Positions 16,738-25,014 of a stretch of 53,599 nucleotides of DNA are shown one piece after another. The DNA comes from Brevibacterium sp. ZH18 (GTDB taxonomy: Bacteria > Actinomycetota > Actinomycetes > Actinomycetales > Brevibacteriaceae). The stretch's first letter is position 1. Each line of letters opens with the position of its first letter. The notes below the pieces were generated by a model. It saw nothing but the letters and a program-made list of their open reading frames with translations. It did no database searches and was not told where the DNA came from. Where the stretch lies: assembly GCF_022748595.1 (NCBI RefSeq), contig NZ_JALDSX010000025.1, positions 1 to 53,599 on the forward strand, read 5' to 3'. The translations under genes were made by a program, and so were the position numbers.

Positions 16738-16804
16738 AGATCAGTGTTGCCAGACATCAGTGTTGCCGGACATCAGTGCTGCCCGGACATCAGTGTTGCC
16801 GGAA
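16738..16804. repeat. ~16-bp tandem repeat GACATCAGTGTTGCCG x4
   Basis: Four head-to-tail copies, with small changes in the first and third, lie between the importer hairpin and the 3' end of the first proline racemase-family gene (stop at 16810-16812). On the minus strand they immediately follow that stop. Confidence 0.85.
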
Positions 16805-16809
16805 AGGTG

Positions 16810-17895
16810 TCACTTCCGTGAGTTGAGGTCGGCTATCCGTCGCCACTGCTCCATGGTGAGGTTCGACGTGTCGAACCAGGTGTCCGCGAGTGCATGCCCG
16901 TTCGGATAGGGGTCACTCGGATCCAGCACTGTCTGAGTGAAGCCGTAGATCCAGGCGCGACCGGCGATGGCGGGGATCACTGCATCGTAGCTCCCGACCG
17001 TTGCGAGCCCATCGATCTCACAGGTGAAAGTGGTGCCGGTGATCGATTGGTGGATGAACTTCTCACCGACGCTCAGCTCTCCTCGCGCATACATGAGTGC
17101 CAATCGCGCCGATGAACCAGTCCCGCATGGTGAACGATCGCCTCGCCCCGGTGAGACCACCACGGTGTTCTTGGCCGTCAGTATGCCGTCGTTCCGCTCC
17201 AGCGGTCCCATGAACTCGATGTTGGTGATGCCCGGCATCTCAGGGTTCCCGGGGAAGGAGACCTGCAGCTGTTCGGCTGCAGCCATCTTGATCTTCTCTC
17301 CGAGGTCGCACAGCTCTCGGGCTTCCGAGGGATCGATGTCGACTCCGAAGTCCTCGGACTCGACCATGGCGTAGGTCATCCCTCCGTAGGCGACGTCGAT
17401 CCGTCTGCTTCCGAAGCCCTCGATCTCGATGACGGCGTCACGGTGGTAGACGAACGCCGGCTGATTGACGAAGCGGACGCTGGTGACTTTGCCGTTGCTG
17501 CATTCACAGCGGACCGTGATGAGTCCGGCCGCAGACTCCAAGGTCAGATCCGTGACGGGCTCCTGCATGGGGACGATTCCCCGCTCGAGCAGAACTGTCG
17601 CCACGCACATCGTGTTCGACCCCGACATCGCCGGGTACTCCGTCGATTCGAGAATGACGTAGCCCATCGCTGCGCGTGGATCGTTCGACGGAAGGATGAT
17701 GTTCGCGTTGTGCCACACGGCTCCGCGCGGTTCGAACAGGACGAACTGTCGGATCTCGTCACGGTTGCGCTCCAGCCAGATCTTCTTGTCGAACATCGTT
17801 TCGCCCGGCACCTCACCGACCCCGTCGATGATGACACGTCCGATTTCTCCTTCGGCGTGAGCGTCGACGATCTCCAGATTTCTTTCCCACGTCAT
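16810..17895 (-). CDS. Proline racemase-family protein, Ser/Cys active-site type (paralogue 1)
   Basis: The proline racemase superfamily includes proline racemase, 4-hydroxyproline 2-epimerase and trans-3-hydroxy-L-proline dehydratase, all using two thiol or hydroxyl residues facing each other across the substrate. Here the first catalytic position is Ser91 (AMSGSNTMC, where most members have MCGH) and the second is Cys257 (DRSPCGTGSSARL). The 361-residue length and the motifs DAHAEGEIGRV and HQSITGTTFTCEI are standard. It is the last gene of the six-gene minus-strand operon. The most likely role is epimerisation of a hydroxyproline, which is inferred from context; a dehydratase is the alternative. 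Confidence 0.85.
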   Translation of the reverse strand: MTWERNLEIVDAHAEGEIGRVIIDGVGEVPGETMFDKKIWLERNRDEIRQFVLFEPRGAVWHNANIILPSNDPRAAMGYVILESTEYPAMSGSNTMCVATVLLERGIVPMQEPVTDLTLESAAGLITVRCECSNGKVTSVRFVNQPAFVYHRDAVIEIEGFGSRRIDVAYGGMTYAMVESEDFGVDIDPSEARELCDLGEKIKMAAAEQLQVSFPGNPEMPGITNIEFMGPLERNDGILTAKNTVVVSPGRGDRSPCGTGSSARLALMYARGELSVGEKFIHQSITGTTFTCEIDGLATVGSYDAVIPAIAGRAWIYGFTQTVLDPSDPYPNGHALADTWFDTSNLTMEQWRRIADLNSRK

Positions 17896-17945
17896 GATTG
17901 CTCCTTTGCATTGATGATGACGGCCGAACCCTGCTGCTCGCTCAC

Positions 17946-18701
17946 TCAGCGCACATAGTCGGCTCCCGTGATGTCGAGGGTCGAGCCCGTGAGATGTCGT
18001 GACCGTCCCGAGGCGAGGAACGCCACGAGTTCGGCGACGTCTTCCGGAGGCGTGACTTCACGCAGCGGAAGCCCGGCCAGGACATCCTCGGCGACGGCCC
18101 CTGCGGACAGGCCGGTCTCGACCCATCCCGGAGCAATCGCATACGCCAGCACTCCCCGGTCCCCGTATCCGCGTGCGATGCCCTTCGTGAGGCTGAGCAG
18201 ACCACCTTTGGCCGCCCCGTAGGCAAGATGCTCGGCATCATCTCCGCGATGAGCGGAGCGGCTCGTGATGTTGATGATCGACCCGCCGCCCCGGGCAGGA
18301 AACTCCAGGAGCGCGCAACGACACAGATCAGCGGCGGCCTGCAGATTGAGCTGCATGTTCGCCGCCCAGCCAGCGTCCCATCCCTGTTCGTCGTCGAGAG
18401 GTGACGCGATCCATGCGCCGGCATTGTTGACCAGGGTGTCGATTCCGTCGAGAGCAGCTGTCGCAGTCTGCCACAGCGAACGCGCGGTGCCCGGCTGCGA
18501 CAGATCGCCCGGAACGAGCCACGCCCGATCACCCAGCTCGTCCGAGAGCGCTCGGGCGGCGGACTCGTCCGAGTTGTAGTGGATCGCCACGGCGCCACCG
18601 TCGCGGTGGACAGTTCGGGCGATGGCTGCTCCGATTCCCTTCGATGCCCCGGTCACGAGGACCTTCCGGCCGCTCAGCGGCATGTGATCTGTGGTGGTCA
18701 T
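17946..18701 (-). CDS. SDR-family oxidoreductase A
   Basis: A classical short-chain dehydrogenase/reductase of 251 residues. It has the cofactor loop TGASKGIG, the NNAG motif, Ser in INITSRSAHR and the YGAAK catalytic pair; APGWVETGL and GSTLDITGADYVR complete the fold. I start at ATG 18701, which has a GGAG site 7 bases upstream; an in-frame ATG at 18737 is possible. It lies 50 bp downstream of the second SDR gene in the same operon. The substrate is unknown; in this operon a hydroxy or keto derivative of the ring-opened hydroxyproline is conceivable. Confidence 0.88.
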   Translation of the reverse strand: MTTTDHMPLSGRKVLVTGASKGIGAAIARTVHRDGGAVAIHYNSDESAARALSDELGDRAWLVPGDLSQPGTARSLWQTATAALDGIDTLVNNAGAWIASPLDDEQGWDAGWAANMQLNLQAAADLCRCALLEFPARGGGSIINITSRSAHRGDDAEHLAYGAAKGGLLSLTKGIARGYGDRGVLAYAIAPGWVETGLSAGAVAEDVLAGLPLREVTPPEDVAELVAFLASGRSRHLTGSTLDITGADYVR

Positions 18702-18751
18702 CGTGTTCTCCTCTGACAACTGATCAATGTCGGTCATCCGACCAGTGTCGG

Positions 18752-19498
18752 TCAGCCGACTTGTTGGGCGCCGGCGATCTCGACGGCAGCACCGGATATG
18801 AAGGAAGCCCGGTCGCTGAGCAGGAACGTCGTCAGTTCGGCAACCTCACTCGGACGGCCGAGTCGCCCGAGCGGAATCGATCCGGCCAGCTCTGCCTCGG
18901 TGATACCCGAATCGTCGAGCTTGCGCTGCACCATCGGGGTCAGGATCTCTCCCGGACAGATCGAGTTCACTCGGATCCCGGCAGCGCCGTAGTCACGGGC
19001 CAGACTTCGGCTGAGGGATGCCACGGCTGCTTTGGAACTGTTGTAGGCGATGTGTCCCGCGGCGGGTTGCAGCCCCCACTGGGAGGCGATGTTGACGATC
19101 GCTCCGGAACCGGCGTCGATCATCGTCGGCAGCACTGCACGGCACAGCCGGACGACTGCGGCGACGTTCACGGCGTAGGTTGCCTCCCAGTCGTCTTCGT
19201 CCGTCTCCAACAGAGCACCGCGCCGCATCACCCCGGCGCAGTTGACCAGCCCGCCGATGGCGCCGAAGTGAGCGAGCACCTCGGCGACGGTTCGGGTGCA
19301 GCCCTCAGGGGTCGAAATGTCAGCGGCGAAGGCGACGATGCGATCACGCACCTCGGCGGGCAACGTAGGATCGGGCACCGCCTCCACACGGTCGACAGCG
19401 GCGACGACGGCACCTTGTCGGGCGCATGCAGCTGCGATTGCCGTCCCGATACCACCCGCGGCACCTGTGACCAGCACCGTCATTCCATCGAGTTCCAC
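18752..19498 (-). CDS. SDR-family oxidoreductase B
   Basis: Another classical SDR, 248 residues, with TGAAGGIG, NCAG, NIASQWG and YNSSK, and CPGEILTPM after the active site. It starts with GTG only two bases after the stop of the racemase-family gene upstream, so it is co-transcribed and probably co-translated. It is no closer to SDR A than typical members, so the two are probably not a recent duplication. The cofactor is likely NAD(H): Asp follows the second strand in AAVDRVE, which favours NAD over NADP. Confidence 0.88.
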   Translation of the reverse strand: MELDGMTVLVTGAAGGIGTAIAAACARQGAVVAAVDRVEAVPDPTLPAEVRDRIVAFAADISTPEGCTRTVAEVLAHFGAIGGLVNCAGVMRRGALLETDEDDWEATYAVNVAAVVRLCRAVLPTMIDAGSGAIVNIASQWGLQPAAGHIAYNSSKAAVASLSRSLARDYGAAGIRVNSICPGEILTPMVQRKLDDSGITEAELAGSIPLGRLGRPSEVAELTTFLLSDRASFISGAAVEIAGAQQVG

Positions 19499-19500
19499 GG

Positions 19501-20670
19501 TCAGCCTCGCTCGTCGGAGTCGGCGTTGTGGTCGCCGTTGTGGTCGTTGGCAGCATTATGGACGTCGGCAGGTTCCGCCGCCGAGGAGCTGTCGGCTGTG
19601 AGCCGGCCCAGGCCAAGCCCCCAGATGTCGGCCACGGTGTAGCCGACCGGGAACGGATCGTCGCTTTCGAGGACCAGCTGCTGGAATCCTGTGATCCAAC
19701 CGCGGCCGCTGATGGAGGGGATCACGCCTGGGAGGTCGCCCACTGCGGCTTCCTCCTTCACCTCGGCGGTGAACGTTGTGCCCATCATCGATTCGTGGAC
19801 GAACTGCTCCCCTATCTCCAGTTCGCCTCTCGCGTATTTCGCCGCCACACGGCCGCTTGTTCCCGTCCCGCACGGCGAGCGGTCGAGCGTGCCCGTCCAC
19901 GTGCTCGGATCATCGAGGTCGACTTCGCCATTAGGCAGGACAACCGCATTGCGGCCGTGCGTTCCCGCGGTCTGCGCGGACCCGTGGACCATCGGCAGAG
20001 CAATCGAATCGATCTCGGGGAGCAGCGGATGGCAGACGTCGAAGGCTTCGTCGGCAGCTTTGCGCAGCACCGAGGCCGCCCTGATGACGGCCTTGGCGTT
20101 CCTCGGGTCCAGATCGACGCCGAGGTCCTCTGCCTTCGCTTGGACGTAGAACTGTCCCCCGAAGACGATATCGACCGGGATCGTTCCGCAGCCAGGGACC
20201 TCGAGGGGCAGATCGAGTCCGTGGACGAACGCGGGCACGTTGTCGAAGGTGACCTTCCTGGCTCGACCGTTCTCCACTTCCGCGCGCACGGTGACGACTC
20301 CGACCGCAGTGTCCACCCGCAGGGTGGTGATGGGCTCCTCCACATCGATCGCGCCGGTCTCGACGAGTGCCGTGACCGAGCAGATGAGGTTCGACCCGGA
20401 CATCGGTCGGAACCCTCCCTGCTCCATGACGATCATTCCGAAGTCACAGGTCGGATCCACCGGTGGCACGATGAGCGGTGAGCAGAGCCCGGGATAACCG
20501 CGCGGCTCCTGCAGAACCAGGGTGCGCAGATCCTCGAGGTTCTCTTCGCAGTAGCGCAGCCGCTCGGCCATCGTCGACCCTTTGACCCGGAGGCCCGAGC
20601 CCATGAGCACCCGCCCCGGCTCTCCGGCAGCGTGGACGTCGACCGCTTGGATGAGCTGTCTGTTTGTCAT
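19501..20670 (-). CDS. Proline racemase-family protein, Ser/Cys active-site type (paralogue 2)
   Basis: A second member of the proline racemase superfamily. Ser91 (RPMSGSNLIC) again replaces the usual first Cys, and Cys267 (DRSPCGTGTSGR) holds the second position. It keeps AVDVHAAGEPGRV, FVHESMMGTTFTAEV and ISGRGWITGFQQ. ATG 20670 is chosen since a GAGGA site precedes it; the frame is open further upstream without a good start. The last ~30 residues are an Asn/Asp/His-rich tail (HNAANDHNGDHNADSD) absent from the paralogue and probably disordered. The two paralogues have clearly diverged, so they may handle different substrates (for example 4- and 3-hydroxyproline). Confidence 0.85.
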   Translation of the reverse strand: MTNRQLIQAVDVHAAGEPGRVLMGSGLRVKGSTMAERLRYCEENLEDLRTLVLQEPRGYPGLCSPLIVPPVDPTCDFGMIVMEQGGFRPMSGSNLICSVTALVETGAIDVEEPITTLRVDTAVGVVTVRAEVENGRARKVTFDNVPAFVHGLDLPLEVPGCGTIPVDIVFGGQFYVQAKAEDLGVDLDPRNAKAVIRAASVLRKAADEAFDVCHPLLPEIDSIALPMVHGSAQTAGTHGRNAVVLPNGEVDLDDPSTWTGTLDRSPCGTGTSGRVAAKYARGELEIGEQFVHESMMGTTFTAEVKEEAAVGDLPGVIPSISGRGWITGFQQLVLESDDPFPVGYTVADIWGLGLGRLTADSSSAAEPADVHNAANDHNGDHNADSDERG

Positions 20671-20764
20671 GATGTGGATTCCTCGCGTGAAGTGTCTCGA
20701 CGTTCGGCGGTGAAGGGCGCGACCGCTGCTGGCAGCGGACGCACGACGGACAAGAGATGAGCTG

Positions 20765-21664
20765 TCACGGGCCGGTGCTGACTCCAGCCGCTTCGAGGAG
20801 TCCACGCAACTCGTCGCGATGCTCGACAGCCAGGGCTCGGATCGGCGCTCGTGTCGGCCCGGCAGGGACTCCGACCAGCTCGAGGCCGGTCTTGATCGCA
20901 CACGCGTAGTTGTGCGATTCCAAGAACACGCAGATCGGGTTGATCTTCGCCCAGAGCTTGCGAGCTCGCTGCAGATCCGAGTCGACGGCCAAAGCCTGGT
21001 AGAGATCAGCGCACAGTCGCGGAATGATGCTCGCCGCGCCCCAGACTCCCGCTTCGGCGCCGAGTGCCAATGCGCTGAAGGTCAGAGTGTCCCAGCCGTT
21101 GAGCGCTTGGATGTCGTCCGCGTGGTTGAAGTGGACCTGGGTGAAAACGGAGAAGTCACCGCCCGTGTCCTTATAGCTCGTGACACCGGTCTCCCGACCG
21201 AGACGTCCGAATTCCTCGGGGGTGAGTTCAAGGCCGGTGGCACCGGGGATGTTGTAGAACATGATCGGCAGGTCCACCACATCCGAGACGGCTGCGTAGT
21301 GGGCAATGATCTCGTCGAACGACGGGGTGTCATAGTACGGCGGCACGATCATGAGCGCGTCGGCCCCCGCCGCTTCGGCGTCCTGGCTGAGCTCGATCGT
21401 TTCCGCAGTACTCAGGGCACCCGTGCCGGCGACCACAGGCACCCGGCCCCCAGCCGCGTCGACATAGGCGCGGTTGGAAGCCTTGCGCTCAGCTGCAGAG
21501 AGCGCCGGGAACTCTCCTGTCGAACCGCCGGGGACCAAACCGTTGACGCCCCCGGAGATGATGTGGTCGACCTGGGCGCTGATCCCTGCAATGTCGATCT
21601 CACGTCCATCGGCGGTGAACGGAGTGACGCATGCGGCGAGGATGCCGCTGAAGTGAGAAGTCAT
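20765..21664 (-). CDS. DapA-family lyase/deaminase, probable hydroxy-pyrroline-carboxylate deaminase
   Basis: A 299-residue dihydrodipicolinate synthase-family TIM barrel using a Schiff-base lysine. It shows GGSTGEFPALS (carboxylate-binding), Tyr137 in FYNIPGATG and Lys165 in SYKDTGGDF. In hydroxyproline operons a member of this family converts delta1-pyrroline-4-hydroxy-2-carboxylate to 2-oxoglutarate semialdehyde plus ammonia, and that role fits the neighbours here. Keto-deoxy sugar acid aldolases are also in the family and cannot be excluded by sequence. ATG 21664 with a GAAAGG site is preferred over GTG 21682. Confidence 0.85.
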   Translation of the reverse strand: MTSHFSGILAACVTPFTADGREIDIAGISAQVDHIISGGVNGLVPGGSTGEFPALSAAERKASNRAYVDAAGGRVPVVAGTGALSTAETIELSQDAEAAGADALMIVPPYYDTPSFDEIIAHYAAVSDVVDLPIMFYNIPGATGLELTPEEFGRLGRETGVTSYKDTGGDFSVFTQVHFNHADDIQALNGWDTLTFSALALGAEAGVWGAASIIPRLCADLYQALAVDSDLQRARKLWAKINPICVFLESHNYACAIKTGLELVGVPAGPTRAPIRALAVEHRDELRGLLEAAGVSTGP

Positions 21665-21745
21665 GATGGGCCTTTCTGGCACTGTCCCGCGTGCTGCTGT
21701 GGACGACGGACAGTTTCGGATGATCGTATTCGGTTGTGCGGCTGG

Positions 21746-22993
21746 TCAGAATCGGTTCGGGGAGATGCGCGCGAGGAGTTCCGGGCTGAGGCTAGGCCGA
21801 CGATCGAGCATGACGTCTGCCAGCACCTTCGCCGAGCCCGGCGCCAAGGTAAGCCCCAGCATCGAGTGTCCCGAGTTCACATAGGCGTTCTTCGCAATGT
21901 CGAGACGGCCGATGACCGGAAGCCCGTCCGGAGTCATGGGTCGCGACCCTGCCCACGGTGCTTTCTCTCCCACGGGCTCGCCCCAGGAGTGGAAGGCTTC
22001 GCGCGCTGATCGACGGATCGCTTCAACCCGGACCCCATTGACGTTGTCGTCTCTGCTGCCGAACTCCATCGTTCCGGCCAAGCGCAGGGTGCCGTTGAGC
22101 GGTGTCACCGCCACCCGTGCGTCCTCGAGGGTCAGGGAGGTCCTGAGCTCGATCGGAGCGGGTGAGTAGTCGATGCTGTAGCCCTTGCCCGAGTAGATGG
22201 GCACCTTCTGGCCGAGTTTCGCGAGCAGTCCACTGGTCGGCACTCCGGCCGCCACCACGACGGCATCAGCGGTGATGACTTCCGCGTCGCTCGTCACCAC
22301 TGCGGTCACTGTGTCACCCGAGCGCACGAAACTGTTCACGCTCACCCCCTCGCGCACGGTGGCCCCGAGCTCCTGGAGTTTGCCGACGAGTGCCCGCGTG
22401 AGGGAATCGGGTTCGATCTGACGATCGGCCGGGAAGAACAACCCGTGTCTGATCCGTTCGCTCAGCGCGGGTTCGGCCGTGCGGACCGCATCACCATGAA
22501 GTCGTTCGAAGACATGTCCGGCGGACTCGAATGCGGCAAGACTCGCGCTGTGCTCGTCGAAGCGCTCTTTGGTCTCAAACGCCAGGAGCACCCCTCGATC
22601 GTGCATTTCAAAGTCGATGCCCTGCCGCTGATATTCGTCGAAGAGCTCGTTGGCATCAGACCCGAGGTGCAGATGCAGATCGAGGCCTGCCGCAAAGTCG
22701 CGTGCATTGCAGTGCGTGGCCATTCGGAGCAGGAATTTGAGGTACCCCGGGGCCACCGACGGTCTGATCGACAGCGGGCTGTCAGGTCTGAGCATCCACT
22801 TGATCCCCTGCAGAAGGACTCCCGGCGCGGGGACAGGAGTGCTCTCCGCAAGTGCGACCTTGGCCGCGTTGCCATGGGACGCCCCCGCCCCGCACTGTCC
22901 TGCTTCCAGAACCGTGACGTCGCAGCCGGCGACTGCCAGTTCATAGGCACTGGCGAGTCCAACGACTCCACCTCCGATGACAACTGTTTTCAT
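21746..22993 (-). CDS. DadA-like FAD-dependent D-amino acid dehydrogenase, probable D-hydroxyproline dehydrogenase
   Basis: A 415-residue DAO-family flavoprotein. The dinucleotide fold begins VVIGGGVVGLASAYELA (~residues 4-20), followed by EAGQCGAGASHGNAAKVA; the C-terminal GSRPMTPDGLPVIGRLDIAKNAYVNSGHSMLGLTLAPGSAK block closes the FAD site. Expected reaction: oxidation of a D-imino acid (such as cis-4-hydroxy-D-proline) to the cyclic imine, passing electrons to the respiratory chain. ATG 22993 is preceded by AGGGGGA. It is first in the six-gene operon, and a palindromic operator sits 63 bp upstream, so its promoter is the likely main control point. Confidence 0.88.
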   Translation of the reverse strand: MKTVVIGGGVVGLASAYELAVAGCDVTVLEAGQCGAGASHGNAAKVALAESTPVPAPGVLLQGIKWMLRPDSPLSIRPSVAPGYLKFLLRMATHCNARDFAAGLDLHLHLGSDANELFDEYQRQGIDFEMHDRGVLLAFETKERFDEHSASLAAFESAGHVFERLHGDAVRTAEPALSERIRHGLFFPADRQIEPDSLTRALVGKLQELGATVREGVSVNSFVRSGDTVTAVVTSDAEVITADAVVVAAGVPTSGLLAKLGQKVPIYSGKGYSIDYSPAPIELRTSLTLEDARVAVTPLNGTLRLAGTMEFGSRDDNVNGVRVEAIRRSAREAFHSWGEPVGEKAPWAGSRPMTPDGLPVIGRLDIAKNAYVNSGHSMLGLTLAPGSAKVLADVMLDRRPSLSPELLARISPNRF

Positions 22994-23055
22994 CCGGTCC
23001 CCCTGACGGCAGTCCGCGTCCGACGTTGGCCGCGGCTTCGATTGAGCTCGCATGG

Positions 23056-23068
23056 ATTGTATGACAAT
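23056..23068. promoter_or_regulatory. Candidate GntR/FCD operator 3
   Basis: ATTGTATGACAAT is a perfect ATTGT-N3-ACAAT palindrome in the promoter of the six-gene catabolic operon. It is the same word as the site at 13977 on the other strand, 9 kb away. Confidence 0.75.
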
Positions 23069-23262
23069 CACTTGTTGAATACGCTACGCAATGAAAACGA
23101 TCACGTCAATGGAATATCCGAATACAAAGAATTCACCGAGGGGATGCCCGTCTGATGCAGAGAATCACCTGGTGTCGAGCACGATTCCGCGACTCTGATG
23201 CCAGGATGAAGGGCTCGAGCTGAAGCTGTTAAGGAAGCAGCCGTCAGTTTTGACTGCAGCCG

Positions 23263-24048
23263 TCAGCCTTGGCTGGAGCCGCCGATGAGAAAGGCGAGTT
23301 CCTGCGCACTGTCCATCGTGTGGATGTCGAGAGCAGTGCGGATCCGCTCGGCATCGCCGCTGCGAATCGCGACCATGAGCGCCGCGTGAATCGCGTGCGC
23401 ACGGCGGGCATCCCGCCGGGTGAACTGATCGTAGGCAAGAATGAGCGTCATCTGGGCTTCGACGACCGGCCAGATCCGCATGAGGAGATAGTTGTCCGCA
23501 GCTTCCCAGATTCCACGATGGAACCGAACGTGAGCCTCGTGCAGGACCAGCGGGTCCGAATCGACGCCTGCGGATTCGAACCTCTCCCAAACCCGCTCCA
23601 AGTCGGCCATCCTCCTGCCGGAGGTGTCCGCGAGGATCTCGTTGATGGCTTCCGTGTCCAGCGCAACTCGGACACGTGCGATCTCGAGCAGAGAATCGAC
23701 ATGGATATCGGCGACGCGCAGACCGCGGTATGCCTCCTGGATGAGGAAACCGTCACGGGCCATCTGATTGAGCGCCTCACGCGCAGTCGGGCGGCTGACG
23801 TCGAGAGAGGACGTCAGCTCGGCTTCGATGATCCGCTGCCCCGGCAATATCTCGCCGAGGATGATGCGGCGTTTGATCTCATCAACGACGCGCTGCCGTC
23901 GTTCGGTATTGGACACCGGACGACGCGCTGCAATGCGGTCGGCACTCCCTGATTCTGGACCCAGCGACTCCACTGCTGCACTACTTTCTCGAGACGGATG
24001 GTGCGGGCTGTCCGACACGCAGACTGCAGCCGAATTCGCGCGGCTCAC
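23263..24048 (-). CDS. GntR-family regulator, FCD subfamily
   Basis: A winged-helix repressor or activator with the GntR HTH (~residues 50-115: VVDEIKRRIILGEILPGQRIIEAELTSSLDVSRPTAREALNQMARDGFL) and an all-helical FCD ligand domain (~125-250, with VRFHRGIWEAADN and AIHAALMVAIRSGD). It lies just after the catabolic operon promoter region and probably controls it through the ATTGT-N3-ACAAT palindromes, with a pathway intermediate as the ligand. The GTG start at 24048 gives a 45-residue low-complexity leader; a GTG at 23973 is a plausible alternative. Confidence 0.9.
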   Translation of the reverse strand: MSRANSAAVCVSDSPHHPSRESSAAVESLGPESGSADRIAARRPVSNTERRQRVVDEIKRRIILGEILPGQRIIEAELTSSLDVSRPTAREALNQMARDGFLIQEAYRGLRVADIHVDSLLEIARVRVALDTEAINEILADTSGRRMADLERVWERFESAGVDSDPLVLHEAHVRFHRGIWEAADNYLLMRIWPVVEAQMTLILAYDQFTRRDARRAHAIHAALMVAIRSGDAERIRTALDIHTMDSAQELAFLIGGSSQG

Positions 24049-24107
24049 AGCCTAGCGCCCGGATCTCCGGCACTCGTCGCTGTCGTCGGACGAATGCCGC
24101 GAAATTC

Positions 24108-24701
24108 TCAGATAGCGATGACTCGGCCAGTCACGTTGCCCTCGACCGAGCGCACGAACGCAGCTCCGACCTGCTCATCGGTGACGGGCACCATTCCAGC
24201 GAATGCATCATGGAAGTGCGGGGAGTTCTTCAGCACGTTGGGGCTCACCGCGTTGATGCGGATACCGCGCGGCAGCTCGGGCGCCGCGGAGATAACGAAG
24301 GACTCGACCGCACCATTGACGAGCGCTGCCGCCGCAGCCGTCGGCACCGGTTCGCGGCTGAGCACGCCCGTCGTCACCGTGATCGATCCGCCGTCGTTGA
24401 GATAGTCGAGTCCTTGTCTGACGAACTCGATCTGACCCAGAGCTTTTGACGTGAAGGCATCCATATAGTCCTCACGCGTCAGCTCGGTCACCGGCTTGAA
24501 GGCAGCCGAACCGACAGCGACGACGATGGCGTCTACGCGGCCCACAGCCTTGAGTAGGGCGCCGATTGATTCGGGATCGGATGTGTCGACTCCGGGATCA
24601 GTCGATCGAGAGGCCGCCACGACGTCGTGGCCACGGGACTCCAGTTCGGCTTTTGCGACACCGCCGACATGGCCACCAGCTCCGACAAGCAAAATCTTCA
24701 T
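24108..24701 (-). CDS. Short SDR-family NAD(P)-binding protein
   Basis: A 197-residue compact SDR. The cofactor loop is ILLVGAGGHVGGVAKAELESRGHDVVAASRS, where an Arg and Ser after the second strand suggest NADP. TVTTGVLSRE takes the place of the catalytic Ser strand, and the classic Tyr-x-x-x-Lys is not found: the aligned segment reads AAAAALVNGAVES. So catalysis may be altered or lost, as in several short-SDR groups. RINAVSPNVLKNSPHF is present. A weaker copy of the operator word lies 41 bp upstream, so it may belong to the same regulon. Confidence 0.75.
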   Translation of the reverse strand: MKILLVGAGGHVGGVAKAELESRGHDVVAASRSTDPGVDTSDPESIGALLKAVGRVDAIVVAVGSAAFKPVTELTREDYMDAFTSKALGQIEFVRQGLDYLNDGGSITVTTGVLSREPVPTAAAAALVNGAVESFVISAAPELPRGIRINAVSPNVLKNSPHFHDAFAGMVPVTDEQVGAAFVRSVEGNVTGRVIAI

Positions 24702-24741
24702 GGCAGTTGCTCCTCATTCTCGATTCGATCAGCCACATCAG

Positions 24742-24754
24742 ATTGACTGACAAT
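24742..24754. promoter_or_regulatory. Weak copy of the GntR/FCD operator word
   Basis: ATTGACTGACAAT matches the palindrome at 23056 at 11 of 13 positions and lies in the promoter of the short SDR gene. A chance match is possible. Confidence 0.35.
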
Positions 24755-24909
24755 ATCGATGCTAGAGGATCGACTGCACCAGCACCACCCCCGGTAGTTC
24801 CATAGTTGGGGAGATCGAACTATCGCGGATTGTCTGGCAACGCAGGAAGACGCTCACCATTCCTGCTGAGAGGACCAGCCTTCGGGGAGTTGTCGGAGCG
24901 TGTAGGCCC

Positions 24910-24949
24910 AGGACATCGCAGGACATCTCAGGAGATCACAGGACATCGC
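24910..24949. repeat. 10-bp tandem repeat AGGACATCGC x4
   Basis: Four consecutive 10-bp units, with the third the most changed (AGGAGATCAC), lie between the tRNA-Ser(GCT) terminator and the short SDR gene. The remainder of 24755-24909 shows nothing recognisable. Confidence 0.8.
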
Positions 24950-24961
24950 TTCCGGGAAGGC

Positions 24962-25007
24962 GAAAGCCCCTGTGATCCGCTTGATTCAACGGTTCACAGG
25001 GGCTTTC
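24962..25007 (-). terminator. Terminator-like hairpin after tRNA-Ser(GCT)
   Basis: GAAAGCCCCTGTGA pairs perfectly with TCACAGGGGCTTTC, 8 bases downstream of the mature tRNA end on the minus strand. The following T-run is short (TTT then C). Confidence 0.75.
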
Positions 25008-25014
25008 CACAACG

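Noticed and set aside
16738..16804. Repeat array as a CRISPR
   Set aside because: Units are 16 bp, directly abutting, with no spacers and no cas genes.
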